Source of the DNA: Intrasporangiaceae bacterium
GTDB taxonomy: Bacteria; Actinomycetota; Actinomycetes; Actinomycetales; Dermatophilaceae
NCBI GenBank assembly: GCA_021324575.1
Contig: JAJPIW010000094.1
Span: forward strand, 1-61,562
DNA: 61,562 nucleotides
Direction: 5' to 3'
The notes beneath the pieces were generated by a model, which saw only the letters and a list, made by a program, of their open reading frames with translations, was not told where the DNA came from and searched no databases. This document shows positions 1-9,380 of the stretch, in pieces. Numbering within the stretch: the first letter of the stretch is position 1; each line of letters opens with the position of its first letter. The translations under genes and the position numbers were made by a program.

Positions 1-53
1 CCGGCCCCAAGGAGGTGAGCACCAGCCTGATCGCCGGCGCCATCACCGGCTAA
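1..53 (+). CDS. C-terminal end of an unidentified protein (partial)
   Basis: The third forward frame is open from the window edge and ends in a TAA at 51-53, giving a 16-residue tail, GPKEVSTSLIAGAITG. The tail is too short to assign a family. The reading frame and codon use look plausible for a coding end, but nothing else supports it. About 500 bases of non-coding or weakly coding DNA follow before the valS start. Confidence 0.3.
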   Translation, partial: GPKEVSTSLIAGAITG

Positions 54-132
54 CCAACAACCTCGAAGGCATCACCCCTCGTACACCACGGATCCGGACT
101 TGACCGTGCAGTCACACGCTTTCGAGGACTGT

Positions 133-189
133 GACCCCGCGTTCGCGGCGGGTCGTGAGCGTCCGTTAGTGCTCAATCGACGCGGGGTC
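133..189. repeat. Long-range stem-loop in the leader upstream of valS
   Basis: GACCCCGCG at 133-141 is perfectly complementary to CGCGGGGTC at 181-189, and one A-T pair plus a wobble pair extend the stem inward. The loop is about 35 bases. It lies between the end of the partial gene at 53 and the valS start at 569. It could be a terminator-like structure for the upstream gene or part of a structured valS leader. No T-box consensus was found, so a tRNA-sensing role is not supported. Confidence 0.35.
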
Positions 190-568
190 GGACGCCAGCG
201 AACGGCGAGGGCACCGCCCGAATGAGACTACAGATGAGACTGCCCAGCGCCACACCATGACGACGCTTCACTCTCCGTCTCAGCGGCGATTGGAGGACGA
301 AGTTCTGCTTGGCGTGGCCCCGCCGCGGCGCGCGACCGTAGAAGCAAGCAGGACTTGTCGCATTGATGGAGCATGGCCGTATTCTTTGTCCCTCGCTTGG
401 GGCGACGGACCTTTTGGCGCTGTGGGGTTCGCCGAACTGCGTTGGGACGTCGTTATCGTCGGGAACAACCGCGACCGTGTCTCCAAGGGCTACGGGCTGC
501 GTTCGGTGTTCCCACGGTCTCGCGTGTGGCGGAAGAGCGTCCAGAGGCCACGCCGTACCATCTTGAGC

Positions 569-3208
569 ATGGCCGAGATCGAGCAGCCCGGTATGCCGAC
601 CAGCGCGTCTCTGGGTGCTGTCGTCGTACCCGCCAAGCCAGCGCTAGAGGACCTCGAAAAGAAATGGTCCAAGCAGTGGCAGGCCGACAACACCTACACT
701 TTTGACCGCACTCGGCCTCGAGCCGAAGTGTACTCGATTGATACTCCGCCACCGACGGTGAGCGGCAGCCTGCACGTCGGCCATGTCTTCTCCTACACCC
801 ACACCGACGTGATCGCTCGCTTTCATAGGATGCGCGGCAAGTCGGTGTTCTATCCGATGGGCTGGGACGACAACGGGTTAGCCACCGAGCGACGAGTGCA
901 GAACCACTATGGTGTCCGCTGCGACCCGTCACTTGCGTACGACCCGACCTTCGAGCCGCCCGGCAAACCGGACCCGAAGCGCCAGGTGCCCATCAGCCGC
1001 CCAAACTTCGTTGCGCTTTGCGAACAGCTGGTCTTCGAGGACGAGAAGCGGTTCGAGCACTTATGGCGCGCTCTCGGGCTGTCTGTCGACTGGACCCAGG
1101 CCTACACGACCATCGGTGCTCGGGCGCAGAAGGTCAGCCAGACGGCCTTCTTACGCAACCTCGAGCGGGGGGAGGCTTACCTCCAGGACGCACCGACCCT
1201 CTGGGACGTCACGTTTCAGACGGCTGTTGCACAAGCCGAGTTGGAGGCTCGCGATTACCCGGGTGCGTACCACCGGATCGCCTACCACGCTCCCGACGGT
1301 TCGCCACTTCATGTTGAGACAACGCGGCCCGAACTGATCGTGTCCGCAGTCGCGCTGATCGCCCACCCCGATGACGAGCGCTACCAGGGGCTCCTGGGCA
1401 CCATCGCCACCTCACCCGTCTTCGGGGTCAAGATCCCGGTGGTCGCCCACCCGGCAGCCGAGATGGATAAGGGCTCCGGGCTAGTTATGTGCTGTACGTT
1501 CGGTGACCTAACCGATGTGCAGTGGTGGCGGGAGTTCGACTTCCCCGTGCGCACAGTGATTGGCCGCGACGGGCGTCTGCTTGAGGAGACGCCTGGTTGG
1601 CTCACAACTCCCGCGGCCTGCGCCGCCTACGAGCGGCTCGCCGGCAAGACCGTGTTCTCCGCCCGAGAGGCGATGGTCACCCTGCTTAGGGAAACCGGCG
1701 ACCTCGACGGCGAGCCGGTGCCGACTCATCGAGTGGCCAACTTCTATGAGAAGGGCGATAAGCCGCTCGAGATCGTTTCGACCCGGCAGTGGTATATCCG
1801 GAACGGCGGACGCGACGCTTCCCTGCGCCGGACAATGCTTGAACTTGGCACTCGGCTCGCCTGGACCCCTCCGCACATGCAGCACCGCTACGAGAATTGG
1901 GTCGGTGGGCTCAACGGCGACTGGCTGATATCCCGGCAGCGCTACTTCGGGGTGCCGTTCCCGATCTGGTACCCACTCGACGCGGCTGGTGAGCCGATCT
2001 ATACGCGCCCCATCGTCCCCGCCACTGAGAACCTCCCCATCGACCCGTCGACCGACGTGCCTGCAGGCTACGAACCGAACGACCGGGGCGAACCGAACGG
2101 ATTTCTCGGAGACCCGGACGTGATGGATACCTGGGCGACGTCGTCGCTGACCCCGCAGATCGCTGGCGGATGGATCACAGACGAGGACCTCTTTTCCCGG
2201 GTTTTCCCGATGGATCTGTGCACGCATGCGCACGACATCATCAGGACCTGGTTGTTCTCCCGGATGGTGCGAGCGCACCTCGAGCAAGGCGTTCTTCCGT
2301 GGACCCGCGCCATGATCTCCGGGTTCGTTCTCGCGGGCACGGGAAAGGGCAAGCAGGGCAAGATCTCCAAGTCTGCGGCCAACGCCAAGATCGACCCGGA
2401 GTACCTCATCTCGACTTTCGGCGCGGACGCCGTGCGCTGGCGGGCGGCGATGAGCCGGCCGGGGCTAGATTCCCCCTTCGACGAAGCGTCGATCAAGGTC
2501 GGGCGCCGCTTTGCCATGAAAGTGCTCAACGTCGGCAAGTTCGTGCTCGGCAACATCGGCGTGACAGACGTGTCCATCGACCAGGTCAGCGAGCCCATCG
2601 ACCGCGCCCTTCTATCCCGCCTCGCCGAGGTCGTCACCCGTGCGACGGACGCCTTCGAGGCCTACGACTACACGACGGCCCTCGAGGTCACCGAATCCTT
2701 CTTCTGGGCGTTCTGCGACGACTATGTGGAACTAGTTAAGGAGCGCGCGTACACCGCTGAGGACCGTGCCGGCGCGCGGTCGGCGCGAGCCACGCTCGGA
2801 GTCACGTTGGACGTAGTCCTGCGGCTCCTGGCGCCGTTCCTGCCCTACGTGACCGAGGAGGTCTGGTCGTGGTGGCGACCGGGTTCGGTCCACCGTGCCC
2901 ACTGGCCCCAGGTGGACAAGCTGGAGGCACCGCGGGCCGTTGGCTCGCCCATTCCCGACCCGGAGACCATAGACGTCGTGGCGCAGATCCTCAGCAAACT
3001 CCGTGGCGCTAAGTCGCAGGCTCAGGTGTCCATGCGTGCTGAGCTGGCCTCTGTAGTGGTCTCCGGCCCGGACGACCGCCTCCGGCTCGCGGCGACCGCA
3101 GCCGATGACATCAAAAGGGCGGGTCGGGTCATCGGCAGCCTGGTCCTGACCCCCGGCGGCGATGGCGAGGTCTCCGTTCGTGTTGAGTTCGCGGTAACTG
3201 GGGATTGA
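569..3208 (+). CDS. valS: Valine--tRNA ligase (class I, short form)
   Basis: This 879-residue protein joins valine to tRNA-Val in the cytoplasm. The class I signature HVGH lies near residue 68 and the KISKS form of the KMSKS loop near residue 605, with the editing insertion between them. The stretch GWDDNGLATERRVQNHYGVR is typical of actinobacterial ValRS. The usual C-terminal coiled-coil arm is not obvious, because the protein ends soon after the anticodon-binding region. The ATG at 569 was chosen because homology begins only at VPAKPALEDLEKKW; an in-frame start at 257 would add a 104-residue tail of unrelated composition. No strong ribosome binding site precedes 569. It sits beside a biosynthetic cluster, so it may be a self-resistance copy or a supplier of aminoacyl-tRNA; an ordinary housekeeping copy is equally possible. 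Confidence 0.93.
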   Translation: MAEIEQPGMPTSASLGAVVVPAKPALEDLEKKWSKQWQADNTYTFDRTRPRAEVYSIDTPPPTVSGSLHVGHVFSYTHTDVIARFHRMRGKSVFYPMGWDDNGLATERRVQNHYGVRCDPSLAYDPTFEPPGKPDPKRQVPISRPNFVALCEQLVFEDEKRFEHLWRALGLSVDWTQAYTTIGARAQKVSQTAFLRNLERGEAYLQDAPTLWDVTFQTAVAQAELEARDYPGAYHRIAYHAPDGSPLHVETTRPELIVSAVALIAHPDDERYQGLLGTIATSPVFGVKIPVVAHPAAEMDKGSGLVMCCTFGDLTDVQWWREFDFPVRTVIGRDGRLLEETPGWLTTPAACAAYERLAGKTVFSAREAMVTLLRETGDLDGEPVPTHRVANFYEKGDKPLEIVSTRQWYIRNGGRDASLRRTMLELGTRLAWTPPHMQHRYENWVGGLNGDWLISRQRYFGVPFPIWYPLDAAGEPIYTRPIVPATENLPIDPSTDVPAGYEPNDRGEPNGFLGDPDVMDTWATSSLTPQIAGGWITDEDLFSRVFPMDLCTHAHDIIRTWLFSRMVRAHLEQGVLPWTRAMISGFVLAGTGKGKQGKISKSAANAKIDPEYLISTFGADAVRWRAAMSRPGLDSPFDEASIKVGRRFAMKVLNVGKFVLGNIGVTDVSIDQVSEPIDRALLSRLAEVVTRATDAFEAYDYTTALEVTESFFWAFCDDYVELVKERAYTAEDRAGARSARATLGVTLDVVLRLLAPFLPYVTEEVWSWWRPGSVHRAHWPQVDKLEAPRAVGSPIPDPETIDVVAQILSKLRGAKSQAQVSMRAELASVVVSGPDDRLRLAATAADDIKRAGRVIGSLVLTPGGDGEVSVRVEFAVTGD

Positions 3209-3244
3209 ACGAGGTTCAGCAGGCTCAGACTGCGGCTGGGCATT

Positions 3245-3291
3245 AGTTGGTGCGGAGCCGCGAGGGTGTCAGGACACCACCATTGCCAACT
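3245..3291 (+). terminator. Nested inverted repeats after valS (possible terminator)
   Basis: AGTTGG at 3245-3250 pairs with CCAACT at 3286-3291. They enclose a tight inner repeat, GGTGTC at 265-270 of the 3 kb line and GACACC at 3273-3278. It starts 36 bases after the valS stop and has no following U-run, as is common in actinomycetes. The rest of 3292-3499 shows no convincing gene. Confidence 0.35.
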
Positions 3292-3499
3292 GCGAGGAGT
3301 GCTGGTTTGCTTTCCACATGAGTAGAGGACTACCCGCACAGGCGACCACATGACGGTCCTTGGCGACGACTTTCACGCATTTTCCCCCGCAGCGATCGAC
3401 CGGGGGGGAGGTCACGAGGCCGATCGCAACGACCCGTTGGTGAGCGAGGGACCGACCCGTGGGGCGGACCTCTGAGTACGGCCGAGGTCGTGGCGATCG

Positions 3500-3691
3500 T
3501 TGCAGAGGCGAACGGACCTCCACAACGACCAAGTGCGCCGGGAGGTCCTGAATGCCGGTGGCACAGAAGCTATGGCTCACGCCCCGGTCGCGGCCTTCGC
3601 CGAGTCCCTTGTCGCCGAAGCGACGGCGAACCTCGGTGAGCCTCCGGCCATGGGCGAACTACTCGAGACGCTCGTCCCTCCGGGGTCATGA
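3500..3691 (+). CDS. Possible small acidic protein upstream of the P450
   Basis: An open frame with a TTG start gives 63 residues; an internal ATG at 3572 would give 39. The C-terminal half is acidic and probably helical, ending ELLETLVPPGS. It stops 12 bases before the P450 start, so it could be the first gene of the biosynthetic operon. There is no clear ribosome binding site and no recognised family. A precursor-peptide role cannot be shown. It may be chance coding in high-GC DNA. Confidence 0.22.
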   Translation: MQRRTDLHNDQVRREVLNAGGTEAMAHAPVAAFAESLVAEATANLGEPPAMGELLETLVPPGS

Positions 3692-3703
3692 GCCAGGGCG
3701 CGG

Positions 3704-4939
3704 ATGACCACGACTACCGCGACGGAGCTCTACGACCAGGTCTTCGCGGCGGACCAAGCGCTTGAGGACCCCTACTCGTTGCTCCGAGAGATCCGGACGC
3801 TTGGCCCCGTGCACCAGGTGGGGGCGCACACCTGGATCGCGACCACGTGGAAGACCTGCGTCGAAGTGCTGCGCAGCACCAACTTCCAGGTCGACGTCGA
3901 ATTGATGGGCCGCAGCTGGTCCGACGACTGGCGCGGCCATCCGTCCTTGCGCCTGCTCGCCCGCACGCTGCTGGTGATGAACCCACCGGCCCACACCCGG
4001 TCGCGACGCGCCGTGGCCGCAGCGTTCACCAGCGACCGGGTCACCGAGTTGGCGGTGTCGGTCGGTGCGGCGGTGGAGCGGCTTGTCGAGGAGCTCGAAC
4101 GGGAGGCAATCACGGGACATGCTACAGACCTCATAGGAGGCTTCGCCGATAAGCTGCCGCTGGCGGTGATCGAACCCTTCCTCGGTATCGCGGACTGGCC
4201 CTATGGCGACTTCCGGCAGCAGACCATGGAGTTCAACCTCGTTCTAGAACGCGACCACACTGAGGCAAACCTCCTGCGCGCCGACGCGGCCGCCCTCGAG
4301 ATCACTGACTGCTTGGAGGAAATCATCGGCAGGGGGCGGGCGCATTTCTCGAACGACTTAGTCTCGGACCTGCTCCGTGCCGTCGCTCGCGGCCAGATCG
4401 ACCAGTCCGAGGTGGTTCCCCTGGTCTTTCAGATATTCAACGCGAGCTACCAGACCACAGCCAGCCTGCTGGGGAGTGCTTTTGCGAGCGTGCTCGGACC
4501 GTCCGGATCCGGCCTCGCCTCGTTGCGAGAAAGCTCGACACTGGTCGCCGCGACCGTGGCCGAGGTCCTGCGAACGGACCCGCCGGTGCAGTCGACGGGG
4601 CGCCATGTGCGACGAGCGGTCACCCTGGCCGACGCCGATCTCCCCGAGGGCGACTTCGTGGTCGCGCTCCTAGCGTCCGCCAACCGCGACCCGGCACACG
4701 TTGTCGATCCTGACGAATTCCGGCCCGGAAGGGCCGCCTCGCCCACATTGACCTTCGGATGGGGTCTGCACCACTGTCTCGGAGCACGCCTGGCCACCAT
4801 GGAAGCCGAAACGGCTCTGGCCCAATTAGCCGCGCACTTCCCCTACACGCGGCTGAGCGGCTCACCCGAGCGGTGGCCGACCGCAAACCTACGAGCCTTC
4901 AAGAGGCTCGAAGCCCATCTTGTCGACGCGCAAGCATGA
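3704..4939 (+). CDS. Cytochrome P450 (first of two paralogues)
   Basis: This 411-residue soluble bacterial P450 hydroxylates or otherwise oxidises a small molecule, using electrons from a ferredoxin encoded elsewhere. The heme loop FGWGLHHCLG places the cysteine ligand near residue 357, and the ExxR motif appears as EVLR near 287. The I-helix reads NASYQTT instead of the usual [AG]Gx[DE]T, so the acid of the acid-alcohol pair is Gln. The second P450 at 8160-9380 shares this change and the PPVQSTGR stretch, so the two are paralogues. It is the first confident gene of a six-gene plus-strand operon. Its stop overlaps the next start by 4 bases (ATGA). The substrate is unknown. Confidence 0.93.
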   Translation: MTTTTATELYDQVFAADQALEDPYSLLREIRTLGPVHQVGAHTWIATTWKTCVEVLRSTNFQVDVELMGRSWSDDWRGHPSLRLLARTLLVMNPPAHTRSRRAVAAAFTSDRVTELAVSVGAAVERLVEELEREAITGHATDLIGGFADKLPLAVIEPFLGIADWPYGDFRQQTMEFNLVLERDHTEANLLRADAAALEITDCLEEIIGRGRAHFSNDLVSDLLRAVARGQIDQSEVVPLVFQIFNASYQTTASLLGSAFASVLGPSGSGLASLRESSTLVAATVAEVLRTDPPVQSTGRHVRRAVTLADADLPEGDFVVALLASANRDPAHVVDPDEFRPGRAASPTLTFGWGLHHCLGARLATMEAETALAQLAAHFPYTRLSGSPERWPTANLRAFKRLEAHLVDAQA

Positions 4940-6240
4940 GCGCGTCGCCCGAAGACGGGGCATGGGTGCACCGAGCTCTTGCGCGCCCAGTGCAGTCTCC
5001 CGAGACCCTCGTCGCGGCGATGCGCGCCAACCTCGCAGCCCGTGACTTCGACCCCGATACGATGTTCATCGACCACACCTTCGCCCGGCAACACGCCCAG
5101 CAGGCAGTGCGCCTTCGCCTGTCCGTGCTGCTGCGCACCTACCGTGGTGATTACCACACGGACTCCTACGATGAGGATCGCTTAGTGGCGCAGGTGCGTC
5201 GCCGCGACGAGTTCATCTGGTTCTGGGGGTCACCGGACCAGGTCATCGCTGCGCGGACCGCATTGACTGCGCCCGCGAACGAGCCTCTACCGGAGCTGGA
5301 CGTTGGAACGGTCACGGTGCTGTCCGCGGAGGAAGAGTTCGGCCCAGGCCACGGCGAGCTTTGCAGGTCGGGCAGCATGGATCGGACAGTCGGCGCTATC
5401 GCAGCGATCCTGCACCGGATGATCGGCTACCACGACGGGCGCGACCAAGCGTTGCATCGGCGGTTCCACACGCTGCTGCTCGCTGCACGCAACCGGGCGA
5501 CCACCGCATCCGTGCGTGGGGGCGAGGCCGTTCAGCACATCCACTGTCAGCACGTCCGCTCGCGCTTCTGGGGAGTGCTGCCCTTCTACGTGATGCAGGG
5601 CGGAGTTCTGGAATGCACCGAGCTACGCGAGAGCTACCGCGACCCCCAGGACGTACGTCGGGCTGCGGCAGCACAAGGTCCGTGGTACTTCTACGACCCA
5701 GCGGATGCCACTTTCGCCGAGTCGCTCTGGCAGCTCAGCATGTCCGCCCCCCTCCTCACTCGCGTCATCCCCGGCTCGGAGGGCACCACCGCGACCCGGG
5801 CCGGGTTGCTGCGGCCGGCCGACCCTGCGGTCGCCTCGAGCAACCACGTCACGGTTCGGGAGGTCCGTCCCGGATCGCGCGGCCTATCGTGGAGCGACGC
5901 GGTGCTTCAGGCGGAGACCACCGGGGCCTGCAGTGTGGCCGTCCACCTGCCGCTGACCGACGCGGCACGCGTGCCGGACCAACGGTGGCTCGCCGAGCGT
6001 GGCTACGCCATGGTCGCCATCTCGCCTCCCAAACACAGCTGGCAGGTCGGTGGCGAATCACGCTCGCCCGTGAACACTGGGGCGACGGGAATCTGGTGCC
6101 GCCCTCGGGCCGACCTCAAGGTGGTCGGCCCCCATTATCTTCGGCGTGCGGATCTCGATGACGTGGAGACCGCCGTCCTAACTGCCTTGCGCCCACGCTT
6201 GGAGAGCATCGGAGTCCTCCATGAACCGCCCCGCAACTGA
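4936..6240 (+). CDS. Unknown 434-aa protein of the biosynthetic operon
   Basis: I do not recognise the family. The ATG overlaps the P450 stop (ATGA), which fixes the start and implies translational coupling. The protein seems to have two parts. The N-terminal half (to about residue 280) is rich in Arg, His and Trp and contains QHIHCQHVRSRFWGVLPFYV. The C-terminal part (about 310-420) has the order VHLPL, RGYAMVAISPPKHSW, WCRP and GPHYLR, which recalls the second half of acyltransferase-like folds; that is only an impression. There are no membrane segments or signal peptide. Its place between two oxygenases suggests an enzyme acting on the pathway intermediate. Confidence 0.85.
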   Translation: MSASPEDGAWVHRALARPVQSPETLVAAMRANLAARDFDPDTMFIDHTFARQHAQQAVRLRLSVLLRTYRGDYHTDSYDEDRLVAQVRRRDEFIWFWGSPDQVIAARTALTAPANEPLPELDVGTVTVLSAEEEFGPGHGELCRSGSMDRTVGAIAAILHRMIGYHDGRDQALHRRFHTLLLAARNRATTASVRGGEAVQHIHCQHVRSRFWGVLPFYVMQGGVLECTELRESYRDPQDVRRAAAAQGPWYFYDPADATFAESLWQLSMSAPLLTRVIPGSEGTTATRAGLLRPADPAVASSNHVTVREVRPGSRGLSWSDAVLQAETTGACSVAVHLPLTDAARVPDQRWLAERGYAMVAISPPKHSWQVGGESRSPVNTGATGIWCRPRADLKVVGPHYLRRADLDDVETAVLTALRPRLESIGVLHEPPRN

Positions 6241-6982
6241 GCCCGCGTCCGAACGCCGCAGGGCCGCGTTTGAGCGCGACGGTCTGATCATGCTGAACAC
6301 GACGGGACTCGACGACGACCACCTTGAGGCCGTCGTCGAGTCCCTCCGCGGCCAATACGCGGAGGACTACCGGTCGGAAGCCGGGGTCTCCTACTTCCCG
6401 GATCGCATCATGGACGCTTGGTTGGACAACCCGCACGTAAGCGCCCTCGCAACGGCTCCGCTGGTTATGGAGGTCCTGCACGAACTCTTCGGGCGCGCTC
6501 CCCTACCGTTCCAGACCTTGAACTTCGAGTACGGCACCCAACAGGACGCACACAGCGACGCCCTGCACTTCAACTCCGAGCCGGCCGGCTTCCTCTGCGC
6601 GGTATGGGTGGCACTGGAGGACGTCGACTTGGACAACGGTCCCGTGTTTTACCTGCCTGGTAGCCATGAGATCTTTCCCGTGACGACGGCAGCGCTCGAG
6701 CGCGGCGTGCGGTACGACGAGTCCTACCGACAATCCATGACCCCACGCGCGGAGCTGCCTGCGCCGAGTCTCGGCACCCTTCGACGTGGCCAGGCCATGG
6801 TGTGGTCCGGGGACCTGGTGCACGGTGGCATGCCGATCCGAGTCCCGGGTCGGACACGCCAAAGCCAGGTCACGCACTACTTCTTTGAGGGCTGTCGCTA
6901 TTGGGTGCCGAAGCTCTCCGAGCCCGGAGCCGTGCTGTGGCGGGAGCCGCTCTTCCTCCGGGCCAACGGCGCTGACCGATGA
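6221..6982 (+). CDS. PhyH-family Fe(II)/2-oxoglutarate dioxygenase
   Basis: This 253-residue member of the phytanoyl-CoA dioxygenase family probably hydroxylates, desaturates or cyclises a pathway intermediate. Iron ligands are visible as HSD (His111, Asp113) and a distal His201 in LVHGGMP. Arg211 or Arg213 can bind 2-oxoglutarate. The core stretches WVALEDVDLDNGP and YLPGSHE are family hallmarks. The ATG lies 20 bases inside the previous gene, and the stop overlaps the next start by 4 bases, so it is firmly within the operon. A second, distant PhyH gene lies at 18891-19664. Confidence 0.93.
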   Translation: MNRPATEPASERRRAAFERDGLIMLNTTGLDDDHLEAVVESLRGQYAEDYRSEAGVSYFPDRIMDAWLDNPHVSALATAPLVMEVLHELFGRAPLPFQTLNFEYGTQQDAHSDALHFNSEPAGFLCAVWVALEDVDLDNGPVFYLPGSHEIFPVTTAALERGVRYDESYRQSMTPRAELPAPSLGTLRRGQAMVWSGDLVHGGMPIRVPGRTRQSQVTHYFFEGCRYWVPKLSEPGAVLWREPLFLRANGADR

Positions 6983-8163
6983 CCTCGCACGATCTTCGAG
7001 CCAGGGCCACAGCGCCCCTCCGAGTGTTGTGCACCACACAGCCAGGCGTGGGCCACCTACTGCCCATGGCCGGGATGTTGCAGCAGCTCGTACGCCGCGG
7101 CCACCGCGTGTCCGTAGCCACTTCGCCGTCCCTGTCGACGCTCTGCCACGACCTCGGGTTCGAGCACGAGTGTGTCGGTCCTGCCTTCAGCGTGGGCGAG
7201 GAGGAGCGAATGGTCCCTGCCCTCGCCCGAGCCCGCCGCGACGGGGACCGCGAGTTCCGCTACACGCGCACGGTGCTGGTGGAGGCGCTTGGTCACGCGA
7301 CCCTCCCCGACACGGAAGCGGTCGTCGACCAGCTTCGTCCCGACATCCTGGTGCGGGACCCCGTCGAGTTCGCCGGGCTCGCAGTGGCCGCGGCGCGTGG
7401 GATCCCGCACGTGACCGGCAGGGAGAACCGGTTCCTCTCGGAGGCGCAGTGGGCCGAGGAGCTAGGGGACTCCCTCGCGAGGCTCGGCGGCGCATGTGGA
7501 GCGCCTTGGCTCGGGCCGGCTGACCTCTATCCCCAGCTGGGACTTGCTCCGGCGCTGCCGTCATGGGTCACCGCACCAGCCGACCTCCCCGACGCGCGCG
7601 AGTTCGGTTGCCACGTCGGGCCACGGCTGCGCTTCATCCGCCCCGAGGCGCCGCATGTGCCTGGGTCGCCGGGGCCAACCCCCAGGCGTGGCCGACGCCT
7701 AGTCCTGGTGACGTTCGGCAGCGTGTACAGGGAGGCGCCCGCCCTCCGCCGGGCGGTGGTGGGCATGAATCGGGATTCGCACTTCGACATGATCGGTGAC
7801 GGCGTGGGCGGGGGCCGGTGGCACGACTTCGACGCAATCCTGCCCCGGTGCGCCGCTGTAGTGACCGTCGGCGGCTTCGGCACGGTGATGGCCGCCCTGC
7901 GACACGGAGTGCCCCTCGTCATGGTTCCGCTCGGAGCCGACCACCCGACCAACGCCGTGCGCTGCACGACCCTTGGCGTCGGGAGGGTCCTCGACGCGGC
8001 CACCGTGACCGCCGCCACGCTCACCCGGTCCGTCATGGAGGTCATCGACGACCCGATCTTTCGACGCCGGGCGCGCACGCTGGCTGACGAGTGGCACCGG
8101 CTCCCGGACAGCTCGTGGGCAGCCGACCAGGTCGAGGCGATCGCTACGCAGGGGCGCGCATGA
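6979..8163 (+). CDS. GT1-family (GT-B) glycosyltransferase
   Basis: The 394-residue protein resembles macrolide and polyketide glycosyltransferases that move an activated sugar onto a small-molecule acceptor. The N-terminal Rossmann part holds TTQPGVGHLLPMAGM with the usual catalytic-region His. The C-terminal donor-binding motif is VTVGGFGTVMAALRHGVPLV followed by GADHPTNA near residues 295-325. No deoxysugar genes are present in the window, so the donor may be a common UDP- or NDP-sugar. Start and stop both overlap neighbours by 4 bases. Confidence 0.92.
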   Translation: MTSHDLRARATAPLRVLCTTQPGVGHLLPMAGMLQQLVRRGHRVSVATSPSLSTLCHDLGFEHECVGPAFSVGEEERMVPALARARRDGDREFRYTRTVLVEALGHATLPDTEAVVDQLRPDILVRDPVEFAGLAVAAARGIPHVTGRENRFLSEAQWAEELGDSLARLGGACGAPWLGPADLYPQLGLAPALPSWVTAPADLPDAREFGCHVGPRLRFIRPEAPHVPGSPGPTPRRGRRLVLVTFGSVYREAPALRRAVVGMNRDSHFDMIGDGVGGGRWHDFDAILPRCAAVVTVGGFGTVMAALRHGVPLVMVPLGADHPTNAVRCTTLGVGRVLDAATVTAATLTRSVMEVIDDPIFRRRARTLADEWHRLPDSSWAADQVEAIATQGRA

Positions 8164-9380
8164 GCGCCGACATGGGCGAGGACGTGTTCGGCCGACTATT
8201 CTTGGGCGACCCGCCGGCGACGGACCCCTACCCCCTCTACGAGCAGCTCCGAGCGCTGGGCCCGCTCGTCCCGGTCGGTAGCCACACCTGGCTCACCACC
8301 TCCTACGGCCTCTCGAGCCGAGTCCTGCGCGACCAACGCTTTCACAATGACGTGGACCGGGCCGGACGGGCGCGAGGCGGGGCGGATTGGCGAGAGCGAC
8401 CTGCGCTACGAACGCTGGCGGGCATGCTCCTCATGGCGAACCCACCTCGCCACACAGCGCTCCGTGAAGTCCTGGTCGAACACTTCCGACCACGGTCTGT
8501 CGCCCGTCTCAGGGCCAAAATCGAGACCCGGGTGACGGCACTCTGCGATGCCCTGGCCGCCAGAGGCGAGAGCGACTTCATCACAGCGTTCGCCGAGGTG
8601 CTGCCGCGCTGGGTCGTGTCGGAGTTCATCGGCATCCCCATGGCTGACCGCGTGGCCTTCCGCGAGCAGACTCTGGCCTTCAACGCGGTCTTCGAGCGAC
8701 GTGTGGATTTCCATAGCCTGGCCGGGGCCGATGCGGCAGCCGAGGAGATTGAGCGTTACGTGCTGGGCTTGGTGGACAATGCGCGACACCACGCGCGTGG
8801 GGATCTGATCTCGACGCTGGTGGCGGCCAGCGACGCCGGGCGGCTACCGCTGGAAGAAGTGGTCAGGTTGGTTTTCCAAGTTTATAACGCAAGCTTCCAG
8901 ACCGTGCTCGGACTGCTCGGCAACGGTCTCATTGCCCTCCTGGACCATCCCCAGCAACTCGCCGTGGTCCGCAGTAACCCCACACTGATGGAACAGTGTG
9001 TGGCTGAGATGCTCCGTTACGATCCGCCGGTGCAGTCGACGGGGCGCTATGCGGTCACAGCACTCGAGCTGGCGGGTGCCCGGGTCGCGAAGGGTGACCT
9101 AGTCGTCACGGTTCTCGCCGCCGCCAACCGCGACCCCGACCGCTACCCACGCGCCCATATGTTCGAGCCGAGCCGCCCGCAACAGCCCTCGCTCGCATTC
9201 GGCTACGGAGCGCACTACTGCGTAGGGGCGGCATTGGCGAACCTCCAGGGCACGGCAGCCTTTCGAGGGCTCCTCCGGCTTGACATCGAGCCGCGGGGAC
9301 CTGCCGTCCTGCATCCCGGCGCCAATATGCGTAGTCGCGCCAGCGTGCCGATCAAGATTCGTCGTCGGGTGATGTCGTGA
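8160..9380 (+). CDS. Cytochrome P450 (second paralogue)
   Basis: This 406-residue P450 has the heme loop FGYGAHYCVG (Cys near 353) and EMLR as the ExxR motif. Its I-helix is NASFQTV, sharing the Gln-for-acid change of the first P450. Similarity runs through the whole protein (DPYPLYEQLRALGPL; PPVQSTGR; ANRDPDRY), so a duplication within the cluster is likely. The ATG at 8160 overlaps the glycosyltransferase stop, so longer in-frame starts are unnecessary. The two enzymes probably act on related positions or successive intermediates. Confidence 0.93.
   Translation: MSADMGEDVFGRLFLGDPPATDPYPLYEQLRALGPLVPVGSHTWLTTSYGLSSRVLRDQRFHNDVDRAGRARGGADWRERPALRTLAGMLLMANPPRHTALREVLVEHFRPRSVARLRAKIETRVTALCDALAARGESDFITAFAEVLPRWVVSEFIGIPMADRVAFREQTLAFNAVFERRVDFHSLAGADAAAEEIERYVLGLVDNARHHARGDLISTLVAASDAGRLPLEEVVRLVFQVYNASFQTVLGLLGNGLIALLDHPQQLAVVRSNPTLMEQCVAEMLRYDPPVQSTGRYAVTALELAGARVAKGDLVVTVLAAANRDPDRYPRAHMFEPSRPQQPSLAFGYGAHYCVGAALANLQGTAAFRGLLRLDIEPRGPAVLHPGANMRSRASVPIKIRRRVMS

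Noticed and set aside
440-500. T-box-like string GGGAACAACCGCG before valS
   Set aside because: Only the outer GGG and ACCGCG match; the TGGN core needed to pair with the tRNA acceptor end is missing.
257-568. N-terminal extension of valS by 104 residues
   Set aside because: The frame is open, but the added sequence is Arg-rich and unlike any ValRS; homology starts just after the ATG at 569.
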